Assembly: GCF_025698545.1 (NCBI RefSeq)
Contig: NC_068575.1
Coordinates: 50,787,980-50,851,979, forward strand
Origin: Gossypium raimondii
Lineage: Eukaryota > Streptophyta > Magnoliopsida > Malvales > Malvaceae
Direction: 5' to 3'
Length of the DNA: 64,000 nt
The position numbers and the translations under genes were made by a program. Positions 1-10,936 of this stretch are shown piece by piece; the stretch's first letter is position 1, and each line of letters begins with the position of its first letter. The notes below the pieces were generated by a model that saw only the letters and a list, made by a program, of their open reading frames with translations, did not search any database and was not told the DNA's origin.

Positions 1-86
1 GAAGAAAAGTATATAGATATACATACGTATAGATATGTTTATAATAAAAAAGTATTTATGTATGAATTAAATAAGTTAAAATGTAG

Positions 87-128
<42 letters not shown>

Positions 129-1405
129 ATTATATAATAACAACATGATAAGTAACAATAATATAAATAATAATAATAATAACAATAAGACTAGATTAAA
201 AGCTGAAACAAAATCTCGGGGCGAAATTAAAATAAAATAAGGTAAGGGATCAAATTGTGATGCGAGAAATAAAGGGGACTAAACTGATAAATATCCTCTG
301 TCATTCAAACGACACTGCTTCAATTAACGCATGCACATGGTCTAGGGACCAAATCGAGGAAAACGCGAAAATTTGAGGCAAAATTGCAAATATGGGAAAA
401 ACCTCCTTGAAAGTTCCACAAAATCAAAGGGACTAAATGCAAAATTACCCAAGAGTCAAAACACGCGGATCCTCCCAGGTCGGGTCATCCATGGTCGAGA
501 CCAAAATGACACCGTTTTTGTCTCTGAAAACTAAGCCCAAACGGCGCCGTTTGAAAATCTTATTTAAAACAATTTTTTCTAAAACTCATTCTTTCATTGC
601 TTAAAAAACTTGAGAGAAAAAAAAAAACCCTCACCCTCCTTTTCCTTTGGCCGAACAGGCCACCAATGACCCCGCCACATGCGGTGGTCGGAGGTTCCAA
701 AAGGTCGATTTTTAACCCGTTTGAGGACCGACTAAGGATCGGGCTTTAGAGCCGTAGGGCCAAGGAGCGAAGCCCCAAACGTCGCCTTCATGGTCCGATT
801 TGGTAACCTAAAATGAACTCCGCTGACGCGCAAGCGGAACGGCTCAAGTACTCCTTTCTTTTTCTTTCCTTTTAAATCGTTTCTTTGTTTGTAGATGTAT
901 ATAAAAAAGAAAAAATAAAAAATCAAACGGAGAACGAAAATCACCTCTTAATATTTCTCTTGTTTTTATTTATTTTGCTAATGTCTCATTACTTTTTGGT
1001 TACAAAATAGGAAGCCAAGAGCTTCAAAATACATTTTCTTGGCTTTTATAGCCGAATGCCACTGTTTCTATTGCCCTCTTTTCTTCGTTTTGTTTCTTTT
1101 GCGGTGACGCGCAAGTGGGGGAGGCCGACGTGATGGACGCGGATGGGACGTCCAACGGCGGTGACGATGGCGGCGAAGCCAAAAGTCAGAGGCGCGCTAG
1201 GTTTCATCTCAAACCCTAGGCGATATTTTTGAAATCGGCCCGGGCTAAGTGGGCTTGGTCCAGTTTAGGTTAATTGTAATTGGGTGGTAGGTGGGTTAGG
1301 TTTAGGTGGGGTTTTGGGTTGTATTGGGTAGAGGGTTTTGCTGGTATGTGATTATTTTGGGTTCTTGGGTTAATTGGGTTTTGGGCTAAAAATTGGGCTT
1401 GTACA
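1..1405 (-). repeat. 3' LTR of the Ogre/Tat element (partial)
   Basis: Directly repeats 9505-10936 and ends (in plus reading) at the same gggcttgtaca junction. The first ~1.1 kb of the complete LTR is absent because the window begins inside it. Includes a (TA)n microsatellite at about 90-127. Compared with the right LTR it carries many one-base losses and a few rearranged bases, notably around 640-850 and 1180-1260. Confidence 0.87.
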
Positions 1406-1440
1406 GCTGCCACTCTTTGCTCGTTGTCGTGTAACGATAA
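1406..1440 (-). promoter_or_regulatory. probable polypurine tract region next to the 3' LTR
   Basis: On the minus strand the bases just upstream of the 3' LTR read GAGCAAAGAGTGGCAGC, a moderately purine-rich stretch where the plus-strand primer should be. It is weak as a tract, so the assignment rests mostly on position. Confidence 0.35.
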
Positions 1441-1559
1441 CAGAGCAAAGACTAAGAAAGCCCAATTTTGCCCGGTCTCGCCGAGTCTTGACTTCTTGGT
1501 GCCTTTCTTCTTCAAGTAGCTTCATTCCAGTCTACCGTGTCTTGTCACTTCGATCCATT

Positions 1560-2690
1560 CCGCTACAACTTCAAAAAGACAAGACTTGTAGCTTCAATCC
1601 ACTCTGTTGTAACTTCAGGGGGGTGAGATTCATGGTTTTAGTCTGTCCTACTGCAACGTCAGGGAGATAAGACTTGTAACTTCAACTGCAACTTCAGAGG
1701 TATAGGCATTGGCGCTTCGACCCACTCCGCAACGTCGGGGAGATAGAATTACTGGCTTCAATGTTCTCCACTGTAACCACAGGGAGGTAAAACCTGATGC
1801 GATCTACTCTACTGTAACTTCAGAGAGATAAGATCCTTTGTTTTAATCCGCTCCACTGTAATCTCAGGGAGATAGGATTACTAACTTCAATCTGCTCCGC
1901 TATAATCTCAGGGAGATAAGACCTGATACGATCTTCTCTGCTGTAACTTCAGAGAGATAAGATCCTTTATTTTAATCCACTCCACTGTAATCTCAGGGAG
2001 ATAGGATTACTAGCTTCGATCTGCTCCGCTGTAATCTCAGGGAGATAAGATCTGACACGATCTTCTCTACTATAACTTCAGAGAGATAAGATCCTTTATT
2101 TTAATCCACTCCACTGTAATCTCAGGGAGATAGGATTACTAGCTTCGATCTGCTCCGCTGTAATCTCAGGGAGATAAGATCTGACATTCTTCAGCTTGTT
2201 CCACTGTAATATCAGGGAAATAAGACCTGACGCGATCTACTCTACTGTAACTTCAGAGAGATAAGATCCTTTGGTTTTAATCCGCTCCACTGTAATCTCA
2301 GAGAGATAGGATTACCATTTTTGATCTGCTCCGCTGTAATCTCAGGGAGATAAGATCTGAAATTCTTCGGTCTGTTCCACTGTAATCTCAGGGAAATAAG
2401 ACCTGACGCGATCTACCCTGCTGTAACTTCAGAGAGATAAGATCCTTTATTTTAATCCGCTCTACTGTAACTTCAGGGAGATAGGATTACTAGCTTTAAT
2501 CTGCTCCGCTGTAATCTCAGGGAGATAAGATCTGACACGATCTACTCTACTGTAACTTCAGAGAGATAAGATCATTTATTTTAATCCACTCCACTGTAAT
2601 CTCAGGGAGATAGGATTACTAGCTTCGATCTGCTCTGCTGTAATCTCAGGGAGATAAGATCTGACATTCTTCAATCAACTCTACTACAAC
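1560..2690. repeat. higher-order tandem repeat, 129-bp period made of 44+44+41-bp monomers
   Basis: Each monomer begins agataag or agatagg and ends with ctgtaatctcaggg or a variant. Matching points at 1826, 1955 and 2084 are exactly 129 bp apart. Each 129-bp block holds two 44-bp monomers and one 41-bp monomer. The pattern continues with drift to about 2690. Between 2690 and 2930 a more diverged version follows, in which the monomer text changes to cgatggagacaag-type units. It lies between the pol remnant and the 3' LTR, a place where Ogre/Tat elements often carry tandem repeats. No coding role is visible. Confidence 0.9.
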
Positions 2691-3990
2691 CGATGGAGAC
2701 AAGGCTTTGTTTTCAATCTGCTTCGCTGTTAACGCAGGAAGGCCAGATCTGCTATCTTCAACCAGTTCCACCGCAACCGATGGAGACAAAACTTGTATCT
2801 TCGATCTGCTTCACTATCAAGGCAGGACGGCAAGATCTGTTGTCTTTGATCTGCTTCGCAGTCAGTACAGGAAAGCAAGATCTGATGTCTTCATTGATCT
2901 GTTCTATGGGGAACATGACCTGTATGTTCTATTTTATGAACCTAATTGTGCCTAGTGATTAGGATGATATGATCAGAACGAATCAAATGCTCCTAACGAG
3001 ATGTGTATGAATGACATGCAAAATGTCATGAAAATGATTCCTTAATGCTTAGGTTATCATCACACAAAAGCTTATTAAGGCTTTATCACTGACGTGCTAC
3101 ACCGCCTTCTTGCTCGGCTAGCATATCCAAAGAAACACTTAATCTGATTGCCCCCCACTGTACACGTCAAAGTTCAATCCACTGGAACATCAAAATTTGT
3201 ACCATCATTCTCTCACAGTAATTTAAGGGTAGAAATATGACTTTTCTCAATCTTCTCCTATCGCAATTCAATGATATTGAATGTGAAACTCTTTGGTCCT
3301 TTACCTCATCCCCAAGGTGTCATACCAAATGCTCATGCACAATTGCAAAAATTTTCTTCTCCTAGAAGACCTTTTCTTTTTGCCTGGTAAACATCGCTTG
3401 TCGGTTCATTGAAGCTTTGCCACCAACACGACATCTTGTCATTTGGTTCAATCAATGTTTAGACAACAAAATCTGAAAGGATAGTCTTTAACTTAGACTC
3501 TTCCTTCTTAGATATTTCACCCTTTAAACTTGGTGTTTTCTAAACGATAATCCTGTTTCAGGTTCCTATATTATTTAGAAACTTTTCAGAGTAATATGCA
3601 AAACTTCCTTTGTGAAAGTTTTATTAGTCCATTAATCATTATTCCAATGCAACATGTTCAAAAAAGAATATAACGATGGATGAAATAGAATTGATTTGAG
3701 AGCAAGCTCGAAATGAATGAATTATCAAGGGTAGCAAGAATAAAAGAGGAATTGATTGGAACACGTATCTTGAAAAAGAATGAAGTATTCCAATAACAAC
3801 AAATTCAATAAATAGTATGAAGGTTAGATGCCCCAGATATCGCAGCTTGAACTTCTCTGTACAAACTTTCTGAGGACTTTCCTGAGTTTGACATGTGTTT
3901 AGGAGATCTACAGGACTCTGTCGATGCCCCAAGATGTCGCCCTACCCTTTCAGGTATAGCAGGATCACCACATGCCCCAATCTAATCACT
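2691..3990. other. degenerate post-pol spacer of the Ogre/Tat element
   Basis: No intact open frame. It begins with diverged units of the adjacent tandem array (to about 2930). The remainder has no repeat or motif that I can name. It lies between the integrase remnant and the 3' LTR. Confidence 0.5.
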
Positions 3991-4700
3991 TCATACCCCA
4001 TTCTGATCAATATTTGAGCCGCCCTTTTCGGGTTTTTAACTCAAATCCCCTTTGGCCTAAGATGCCATTTGCGGGTTTTCCCCTTAGCCTCTCCATTTTT
4101 ACTTTTTCATTTTTTTCATCTCTTTTTTTTTGTTTTTTTATTCAAAGTGCCCTTTTGCAGGTTTTCACCTTGGTCCTTCCTTCTTCTTTAAACAAAGTGT
4201 TTCTTGACTGGATCCGAGTTTATAGGATTAGCAATCTCACTCAGGATCAGTGCTCCTCTAAAAATGGTCTTCTTTACAACATAAGGACTTTCCTAGTTTG
4301 GCATTCATTTCCCTTTAGAATCCTTTCGTTAAGGAAGAATATTTTTCAACATCCAGCCCTCTTGTGGAATTCTCTGAGACGAGCATGTTTATTATGGGCT
4401 CATATTATTTATTTATGGTACATCTGACCCTGATGAATAGCTTTTAACCCTTTTCCTAGGGCCAACTGATCACATTGCGATTGGATCCCTTTAACAAGCA
4501 ATGAGGGGATTTTAATAGGTAGAACTACCTCAATCCTGTAAACCAAAAAGAGAAGTGTTGCCCCAGTACCGATGTTCGACAAACAATTAGGGCAAATGGT
4601 AATTTCTCACGTCAATCATTGTAAGTCTCAGTTATTTTCCTTCAATTTTCGATGTTCAACTCTAGGAACTTCAGTGACGAATCGTGGTGTCCACTTCTGA
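3990..4700 (-). pseudogene. integrase C-terminal remnant (copy 1) plus post-pol motif
   Basis: Read on the minus strand with frame switches, 4700-4190 gives scraps typical of the end of Tat-lineage integrases. In order these are a REKLPFAL segment followed by a RTSV-like stretch, a GLKAIHQGQMYHK-like piece, KGKWMPN-like and GPYVVKK-like pieces recoverable only by frame shifts, and an ALILSE ... NPINSDPVKKH-like end. It is broken by several stops and indels. Downstream (about 4100-4000) follows a motif reading ACCCGAAAAGGGCGGCTC on the minus strand, which recurs in copy 2. Function lost. Confidence 0.6.
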
Positions 4701-4869
4701 GTTAATTTGCGACCTCAGCTATAGTGCTATTGTTTAAGCTCAATGCATTCTCTAATACCCTCTTCTCTGAAATTCTGTATCGGTATACGATGACTTTAGC
4801 TCATAAAGTAGCCTCTCAAAATGAAGCAATGCCCATTAGAAGTCTTCGATAATGGTGATTCCATGCCTC

Positions 4870-5340
4870 ATTTTGCTCAAAATTTGAGTCGCCCTTTTCG
4901 GGTTTTCAACTTAGATCCACCTTTGGTCAAAGCGCCCTTTGTGGGTTTTCGCCTTGACCTCTCCTTTTTCTTTTTCTTTTTTCTTCTTTCTTTTTCCCCT
5001 ATTTTTGACTTTGATTTTTTATTTTTTGATTTTTTAATTTTTTTGATTTTTTTTAATTTTTTTTATTTTTGATTTTTTTTTGAGTCTGAACTCATGAGAT
5101 CAGGCAAGTCCTGGTCATGCTTTTCGACCAGAATCAATGCTATTCTAAAGTCTTCCACATAAGATCTTCCACTTTCATCTTGTATGCGAAAAACCTTCTT
5201 TGGTACCAGATTTCTTTCATAGAGCCCTTTTGGGACGCAACTACGATAGAAAACTTTGGATCTTCTTCTTTAATCAGGATAAAATCCAACAACATCTTGA
5301 AGGGATGGAAACTCGACTTCAAATGGGCAAAGCTATGTTG
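4870..5340 (-). pseudogene. integrase C-terminal remnant (copy 2) plus post-pol motif
   Basis: On the minus strand 5330-5100 holds a VEFPSLQDV-like piece (compare the VEIPSL of Tat integrases) and ends with ALILVEKHDQDLPDLMSSDS. That end resembles the ALIL...LP.P.NSD terminus of the same domain. At 4885-4965 comes the same ACCCGAAAAGGGCG motif seen after copy 1, then an A/T-rich run. Two copies of the pol end side by side mean a duplication or a recombination between two elements. Confidence 0.5.
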
Positions 5341-5399
5341 ACTCAACGAGAGAGGCATTGCCCCGGCAAAGAATTGCATCATTCATCGCAAATTTACGA

Positions 5400-5674
5400 A
5401 AACGTCTTTGCATGCGATTTCCTTATCAGCGATTAATCTGAGCATATCCTGGTATGATCATACAAAGACATCATTGAACTCTAGAGGCGACTCAACAATG
5501 TCTTTGCTTCGTCTCTGCGGTCAAGTCAATTCTAATCTTTACCGCGCTCACAATTTTTAATGATTCCTTGTGAGGTATGATCTGTTTATCCTCTTGTTCT
5601 ACCATCCTCAATAAGCTTGGAGATAAGCTACGATCTATGTCATCTTCAAAGGCGTGAGATCCCTCTAAACACAT
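5400..5674 (-). pseudogene. pol fragment, linker between protease and reverse transcriptase
   Basis: The minus-strand frame contains LLRMVEQEDKQIIPHKES, close to the LL.MVE.E.KQI.PH.E linker of Ogre/Tat polyproteins. After a stop it continues with EFNDVFV*SYQDM, matching the conserved DVFAWSYQDMPGL motif with the tryptophan codon changed to TGA. This segment normally sits just before reverse transcriptase. The reverse transcriptase itself is missing here. Confidence 0.65.
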
Positions 5675-6089
5675 GTCTCACTCAAAAGGAGATTCTAAGT
5701 CTGTAACAGTGTCATTCATGTCGTTGATATCCAAGGACCTACTGTAGGTACAAAAGAATATACAAAGAATGTATGAATTTAAGAATAATTATTTATACAA
5801 TATGATTATGAATGAATGAATGATGTGGAAGAAAATCCAAAAGAAAAATAATCAGACATAATTATTCAAAAAGAATGAAAGAATATTGGCTCAAAAGTGA
5901 ATGCAAAGATGTATTTTATTAGAATAATAACGTTCAGACATTAGCCTCTTTCATAAAGGAATTTCTATTGCTTCTAGGCTAAAAACAACAAAATGTTCTG
6001 AACATTACTCTAGATAAGCCCTAAAAACTAAAGGGATTTCTTCCGTAGCCCAATTGCTTAGAACACTCCAGATTTATAAGGGCAGATAT

Positions 6090-7208
6090 CTAACAAGGTT
6101 CCTTTTCATTCGTGTCTTCAAATATGTCATTGGTGTGAACGCTTGCCAACATTAAGCGTATGTTTTCCTCCTCTTTAATTTCCTCACGAAGCTTCATCCC
6201 CTTTTCGTCCATCATGTCCTGAACCAAGGCCTTGAATTCCACACTCTCTTAGGTCTCGAACCCCCTCTCGTGATGGAAATCGCAATGGTTCCGTGTCTTT
6301 CCCTTATTTCCTCCTAAATCAGAAATAACTGATCCCCTTCCTACTTTCATGTCTACCCCATTATCAATATGACTAGGTAGTAGAGTTTCTGCGCTAGACG
6401 AGTCATCAAATCTGACAACACCCATATTAATGAGTTTTTCAACCAATTTCTTGAAGGCAATGTAGTTCTCTATTGAATGTCCCGTAATTCCCGCATGGTA
6501 GTCGCATTGTACGTTCGTGTCATACCATTTGGGATACGGAGGCTGTATGGGTTTTAAGTAGAAGGGGGACACCACATGTGCATCAAATAAGCTTCGATAT
6601 AACTCACTATATGACATCAGAATTGGTATGAACTGGAGCTTCTCAATACCTGGCTTCACTCCAGATTCTTGCTTTGAAGACCTCTGATGGCTGGTGGTTT
6701 CTGTCTTTGGTCGGCCCGCAGTGATTGGTTTTGAGTGGCCCTTGTTATACCTGCCCGCATTATCCCATTTATTCCCCTCCTTCCTTGGGGCCTTTGTGGT
6801 ACTTAGGTATTCCACCCTCGCCTGTTTTGTTTCAGCCAGGTTGTCGAGAGCAACAGAAAAATTGTTCCTCACTTTGGACCTTGGGTCCGTCAAGCAACCC
6901 ACTGGTGTTGCTGTGCCAGTCTGATACCGTTGTGATCTGATAGTAAAGGGTGCCCCATGTGAACGCCCATCTGGCTGGATCTGTGCACTTATCGGAGTAC
7001 AATCTAGGGAATAAGCAAAATCCTCATTATCAACCCCCGAGTGGTCCATCGGGTCCTTCCTTTTTTCTCCAGCTAGCAATCGGTTGAACTGACTTATCAT
7101 GGTTCTCTGTAATCCTAGAATCTAATCTCTCATCTCCTGTTGAAATTCAGTCAATTGCTCCTGCATCTGAATCTGCATTCGCTCTAATTTTTCCAACCTT
7201 CGTTCCAT
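6090..7208 (-). pseudogene. gag: gag of the Ogre/Tat element, two in-frame stops
   Basis: One reading frame runs from ATG at 7208 to a TAG at 6090-6092, 372 codons, broken by TAG at 7122-7124 and TAA at 6249-6251. The N-terminus (MERRLEKLERMQIQMQEQL...) is a predicted coiled coil. The middle has YPKWYDTNVQCDYHAG.TGHS, the degenerate CX2CX4H-type region known from Tat gags (YP..YD....CDYH.G..GHS). The second stop replaces a glutamine in the HEIQ.C.EFKALVQ motif, whose remainder (VEFKALVQDMMDEKG) reads on in frame. The longest uninterrupted frame is 6249-7100. Non-functional as it stands. Confidence 0.85.
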
Positions 7209-8341
7209 TCCTTTAGTCTATATTCAGGTACCGCAAAAATGTTGGTTTTCCAGACTTTCTGAAATAATTTTACCTAATTAGGGTCACTTCATGAAAATCT
7301 AATGCATATGATACAATGTAATGCAAATGCATGAAATGAATGCCTAAAGAGACGTTGATTCTGATTCAATTACATTTAGGAAACTTTTCTAGGAAATAAT
7401 TCCCTTACATAAAACGGATACATGTACGACCTCACCCTCATATTCCAAGAAACAACATCGGTTTTTCTTCATCCGCATGTTTGAGGTAATCTCTCCAATA
7501 GATGCCATTGCTAGCTCATTTTCTTGATCTTGGTCGCGATCCATCATCTGCCCATCTTCATAAAGCTCGTCCGCCTCTTTAAGGGGGTGGAATGTTGAAG
7601 GCTCTTAGACAATTGCCTTGAATCCTCAGGCTACGAAGCAGGGTCACGAACTTTTCCATCGCCATTCTTGTGTTTCTCAGAATATATTCGGGAAGTCGTA
7701 TTGTTTTCCACTTTATCAAGGAATCCGTATTCCATGACAAGCTTTCTAATTTAGTAATCGGACTTGAATCAATATCTCTTTCCTAATATGCAAATGCAAT
7801 GTAATGCAATCATAATCAAAACACAACAAGAGGGGTCAGAACGAAACATAAGCAAGCGCAGAAAACAAAAAGTACCTAATCAGGTAAATACTTGGGATTT
7901 GGAGTGGCTCTACCTAGGTTAAGTTCCTAAGTCCACTATATGAGGGTTGGTTCTAAAGATAAGGTACCCGAACCAGCAGATTCCTCGATCTTCACCCATT
8001 ATAGGTTCATATTCGGTTCAGGGGAATACATTTCCCTATGGCTGCACGGAGATGAAAATCTCACGAAGACATAGGTACGGATGTATCCCGAAAGCGATCC
8101 ACTATCCTGCACGGAGGTGAAAACCTCACGAAGGAGTAGCTTCTCACTCCCACTTAAAAGGTGTGACCAACGGTCATGCAATGCAATGTGCAGAGATATA
8201 TAGAAATTTGAAATACAAAACATTATAAAAACTATAACTCAAAACAAATGAAATGCAATCAGAGGATCGTATATTTAAATCAAATTTCAACTTTCGACAA
8301 AAAGATAAGAAATATTCAACCCGTGGCTTGACCCACTTATT
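7209..8341 (-). other. 5' untranslated leader of the Ogre/Tat element
   Basis: Between primer binding site and gag. No open frame of note. Two imperfect repeats of a gcacggaggtgaaaa-type phrase occur near 8045 and 8110. Confidence 0.5.
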
Positions 8342-8346
8342 TTATT

Positions 8347-8364
8347 TCCCCAGTGGAGTCGCCA
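8347..8364 (-). promoter_or_regulatory. primer binding site, tRNA-Arg
   Basis: The plus strand reads tccccagtggagtcgcca, a tRNA 3' end including CCA. Its complement on the minus strand follows the LTR end (8368) after a 3-bp gap. Ogre elements are known to prime from tRNA-Arg with this sequence. This site fixes the orientation of the whole element. Confidence 0.85.
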
Positions 8365-8367
8365 AAC

Positions 8368-10936
8368 TGTTGACACCATTTTTTTGATGGAAAACGGGGT
8401 CGACTTAGGTTTTTGAAAATGAAAACGAAAACGGGAGTCGCCACCAATCCTTTTTGATAAGGTGTGATTGGATCACCTCGAAAAGTGGTTGTTTTTAATA
8501 AAAGATTTGATTTTATTAAAACAACAAGTTTGGACCACGAAATTCAGAAAAACGGGTTCGGGAGTCGGTTACGCACGAGGAAGGATTAGCACCCTCGATA
8601 CGCCCAAAATTGGTACCTAGTTGATTACTTAATGTCTTAGTGTCGAAGATTGAAAACTTTAAAGAAATTTAAAATACGATCCTTAAAAAAACTCGAATGG
8701 CATGGATTAAAATTCAAGAGGAAATTTGGCAATTTGGTTAAACGTGAAATCGAAACCCAGCACCTTAGGGCACGTTTCTCGAATTTCCAAACGCAAAACA
8801 TTGCCTTATTTTTGAAAAGTTTTTAAAAAGATATTTAGCTATTTGGTCGAACGAGAAATCGAAACCCAGTACCTTAGGGCACGTTCCTCGAATTTCCAAA
8901 CGCTAAATATTGACTTATTTTGAAAATTTTTGAAAAGGATATTAAGTCATTTGGTGGAACGTGAAGTCGAAACCTAGTACCTTAGGGCACGTTCCTCGAA
9001 TTTCCAAACGCAAAATATTGCCTTATTTTTGAAAAGTTTTTAAAAGGATATTTAGCTATTTGGTCGAACGAGAAATCGAAACCCAGTACCTTAGGGCACG
9101 TTCCTCGAATTTCCAAACGCTAAATATTGCCTTAATTTGAAATATTTTCCTTTTTTTTTGAAATATGATATTTATGTGCATGATGGAATAATAAACATGA
9201 TTATGTAAATAAAAAAATGAACAAAAACGAATAATGAAATAAATCAATCATGCATATACCATAGCAAATAAATAAATAAATAAACTAAAGCATAAAATGG
9301 GCATATAAATAAATACATAAATGAACATAAAAATAAAGGAAAATGTATGAAAATTATAAAATATGAACATGTGTGTGTACATATAAGGAACTATATATGT
9401 GGATTATATAAAAAGGTAAGATAAAATATATAATGTATATATATAAATATACATATTTTAATATATAAAATATATATATATAAATAAGTATACACATATT
9501 TGTGGAAGAAAAGTATATAGATATACATACGTATAGATATGTTTATAATAAAAAAAAAGTATTTATGTATGAATTAAATAAGTTAAAAATGTAGATACAT
9601 GTATATATATATATATATATATAATCTATTACATAATAACAACATGATAAGTAACAATAATATAAATAATAATAATAATAACAATAAGACTAGATTAAAA
9701 CTGAAACAAAATCTCAGGGCCGAAATTAAAAATAAAATAAGGTAAGGGATCAAGTTGTGATGCGCGAGAAATAAAGGGGGACTAAACTGATAAATATCCC
9801 TCTGTCATTCAAACGACACCGTTCCAGTGCAACGCATGCACATGGTCCAGGGACCAAATCGAGGAAAACGCGAAAATTTGAGGCAAAAATTGCAAATATG
9901 GGAAAAACCTCCTTGAAAGTTCCACAAAATCAAAGGGACTAAATGCGCAAATTACCCAAGAGTCAAAAACACGCGGATCCTCCCTGGGTCGGGTCACCGC
10001 GCGGGTGAGAGACCAAAACGACGCCGTTTTGGTCTCTGAAAACTAAGCCCAAACGGCGCCGTTTTGAAAATCTTATTTAAAACAATTTTTTTCTAAAAAC
10101 TCATTCTTTCATTGCTTAAAAAAAAACTTCAGAGAAAAAAAAAAGAAACCCTCAGCCCTCCTTTTCCTTTGGCCGAACGGGCCACCAATGACCCCGCCAC
10201 ATGCGGTGGTCGGAGTTTCCAAAAGGTCGGTTTTTTAACCCCGTTTCAGGGACCGACTAATGATCGGGCTTTAGAGCCGTAGGGCCAAGGAGCGAAGCCC
10301 CAAACGTCGCCTTCATGGTCCGATTTCGGTAACCCAAAAATGAACTCCGGCGACGGCGCAAACGGAACGGCTCAAGTACTCCTTTCTTTTTCTTTCCCTT
10401 TTAAATCGTTTCTTTGTTTGTAGATGTATATAAAAAGAAAAAATAAAAAAAATCTGAAAACGGGAGAACGAAAATCACCTCTTAATATTTCTCTTGTTTT
10501 TTATTTATTTTGCTAATGTCTGTTACTTTTTGGTTACAAAATAGGAAGCCAAGAGCTTCAAAATACATTTTTCTTGGCTTTTATAGCCGAATGCCACTGT
10601 TTCTATTGCCCTCTTTCCTTCGTTTTGTTTCTTTTGCAGGTGACGGCGCAAGTGGGGGGAGGCCGACGTGATGGACGCGGATGGGACGTCCAACGGCGGT
10701 GGCGGCGATGGCAGGAAGCCAAAAGTCAAGGGGCGGCGCCTAGGGTTTCAGAGACTGAAATCGGGCCTGGGCTAAGTGGGCTTCGGGTCTGGGTTAGGTT
10801 AATTGTAATTGGGCTGGTAGCTGGGTTAGGTTTAGGTGGGGTTTTTGGGTTGTATTGGGTAGAGGGTTTTGCTGGTATGTGATTATTTTGGGTTCTTGGG
10901 TTAATTGGGTTTTGGGCTAAAAATTGGGCTTGTACA
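8368..10936 (-). repeat. 5' LTR of the Ogre/Tat element (complete, 2569 bp)
   Basis: Bounded by TG...CA in minus reading (TGTACAAGCCC to GGTGTCAACA). Contains gagtcgccaccaa and gggagtcggttacgc phrases typical of Tat-lineage LTRs near 8425 and 8550, a tandem repeat at 8690-9140 and a (TA)n tract at about 9600-9623. Confidence 0.88.
8690..9140. repeat. 109-bp tandem repeat, four copies, inside the LTR
   Basis: The phrase cgaaaccCAG/TAG...ccttagggcacgt recurs at 8751, 8860, 8968 and 9077, a period of 108-109 bp. Each unit ends with tttccaaacgc and an A/T-rich run. It would also be in the missing part of the left LTR. Confidence 0.88.

Larger units (their letters stand above)
1..10936 (-). mobile_element. 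Ogre/Tat-type Ty3/gypsy retrotransposon, internally deleted, left LTR cut by window edge
   Basis: Bases 1-1405 match 9505-10936 as a direct repeat, so these are the two LTRs. The complete right copy runs 8368-10936. Orientation is minus: reading the minus strand, the right LTR starts TGTACAAGCCC and ends GGTGTCAACA. It is followed at once by TGGCGACTCCACTGGGGA, the complement of a tRNA-Arg 3' end, which is the primer binding site known for Ogre elements. Gag and pol remnants lie between the LTRs on the same strand in the order gag, pol fragment, integrase tail. Protease, most of reverse transcriptase and RNase H were not found, so the copy is defective. The base pairs flanking the right LTR are ataat; the other target-site copy lies outside the window. 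Confidence 0.88.

Noticed and set aside
90..127. (TA)n tract as replication or recombination signal
   Set aside because: It is a plain microsatellite inside the LTR and recurs with different length at 9600-9623.
1560..2690. CRISPR array
   Set aside because: Repeats are adjacent without unique spacers, lie inside a plant retrotransposon, and show a three-monomer higher-order period.
1374..2962. Plus-strand open frames over the tandem repeat
   Set aside because: They are by-products of repeat units lacking stops in some phases; no start context and no family resemblance.
5117..5436. Host genes on the plus strand
   Set aside because: This stretch is the complement of a broken integrase tail on the minus strand.
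8368..10936. Plus-strand orientation of the gypsy element (LTR start TGTTGACACC)
   Set aside because: The tRNA-Arg complement, gag, pol fragment and integrase tails all read on the minus strand, so 8368 is the LTR end.
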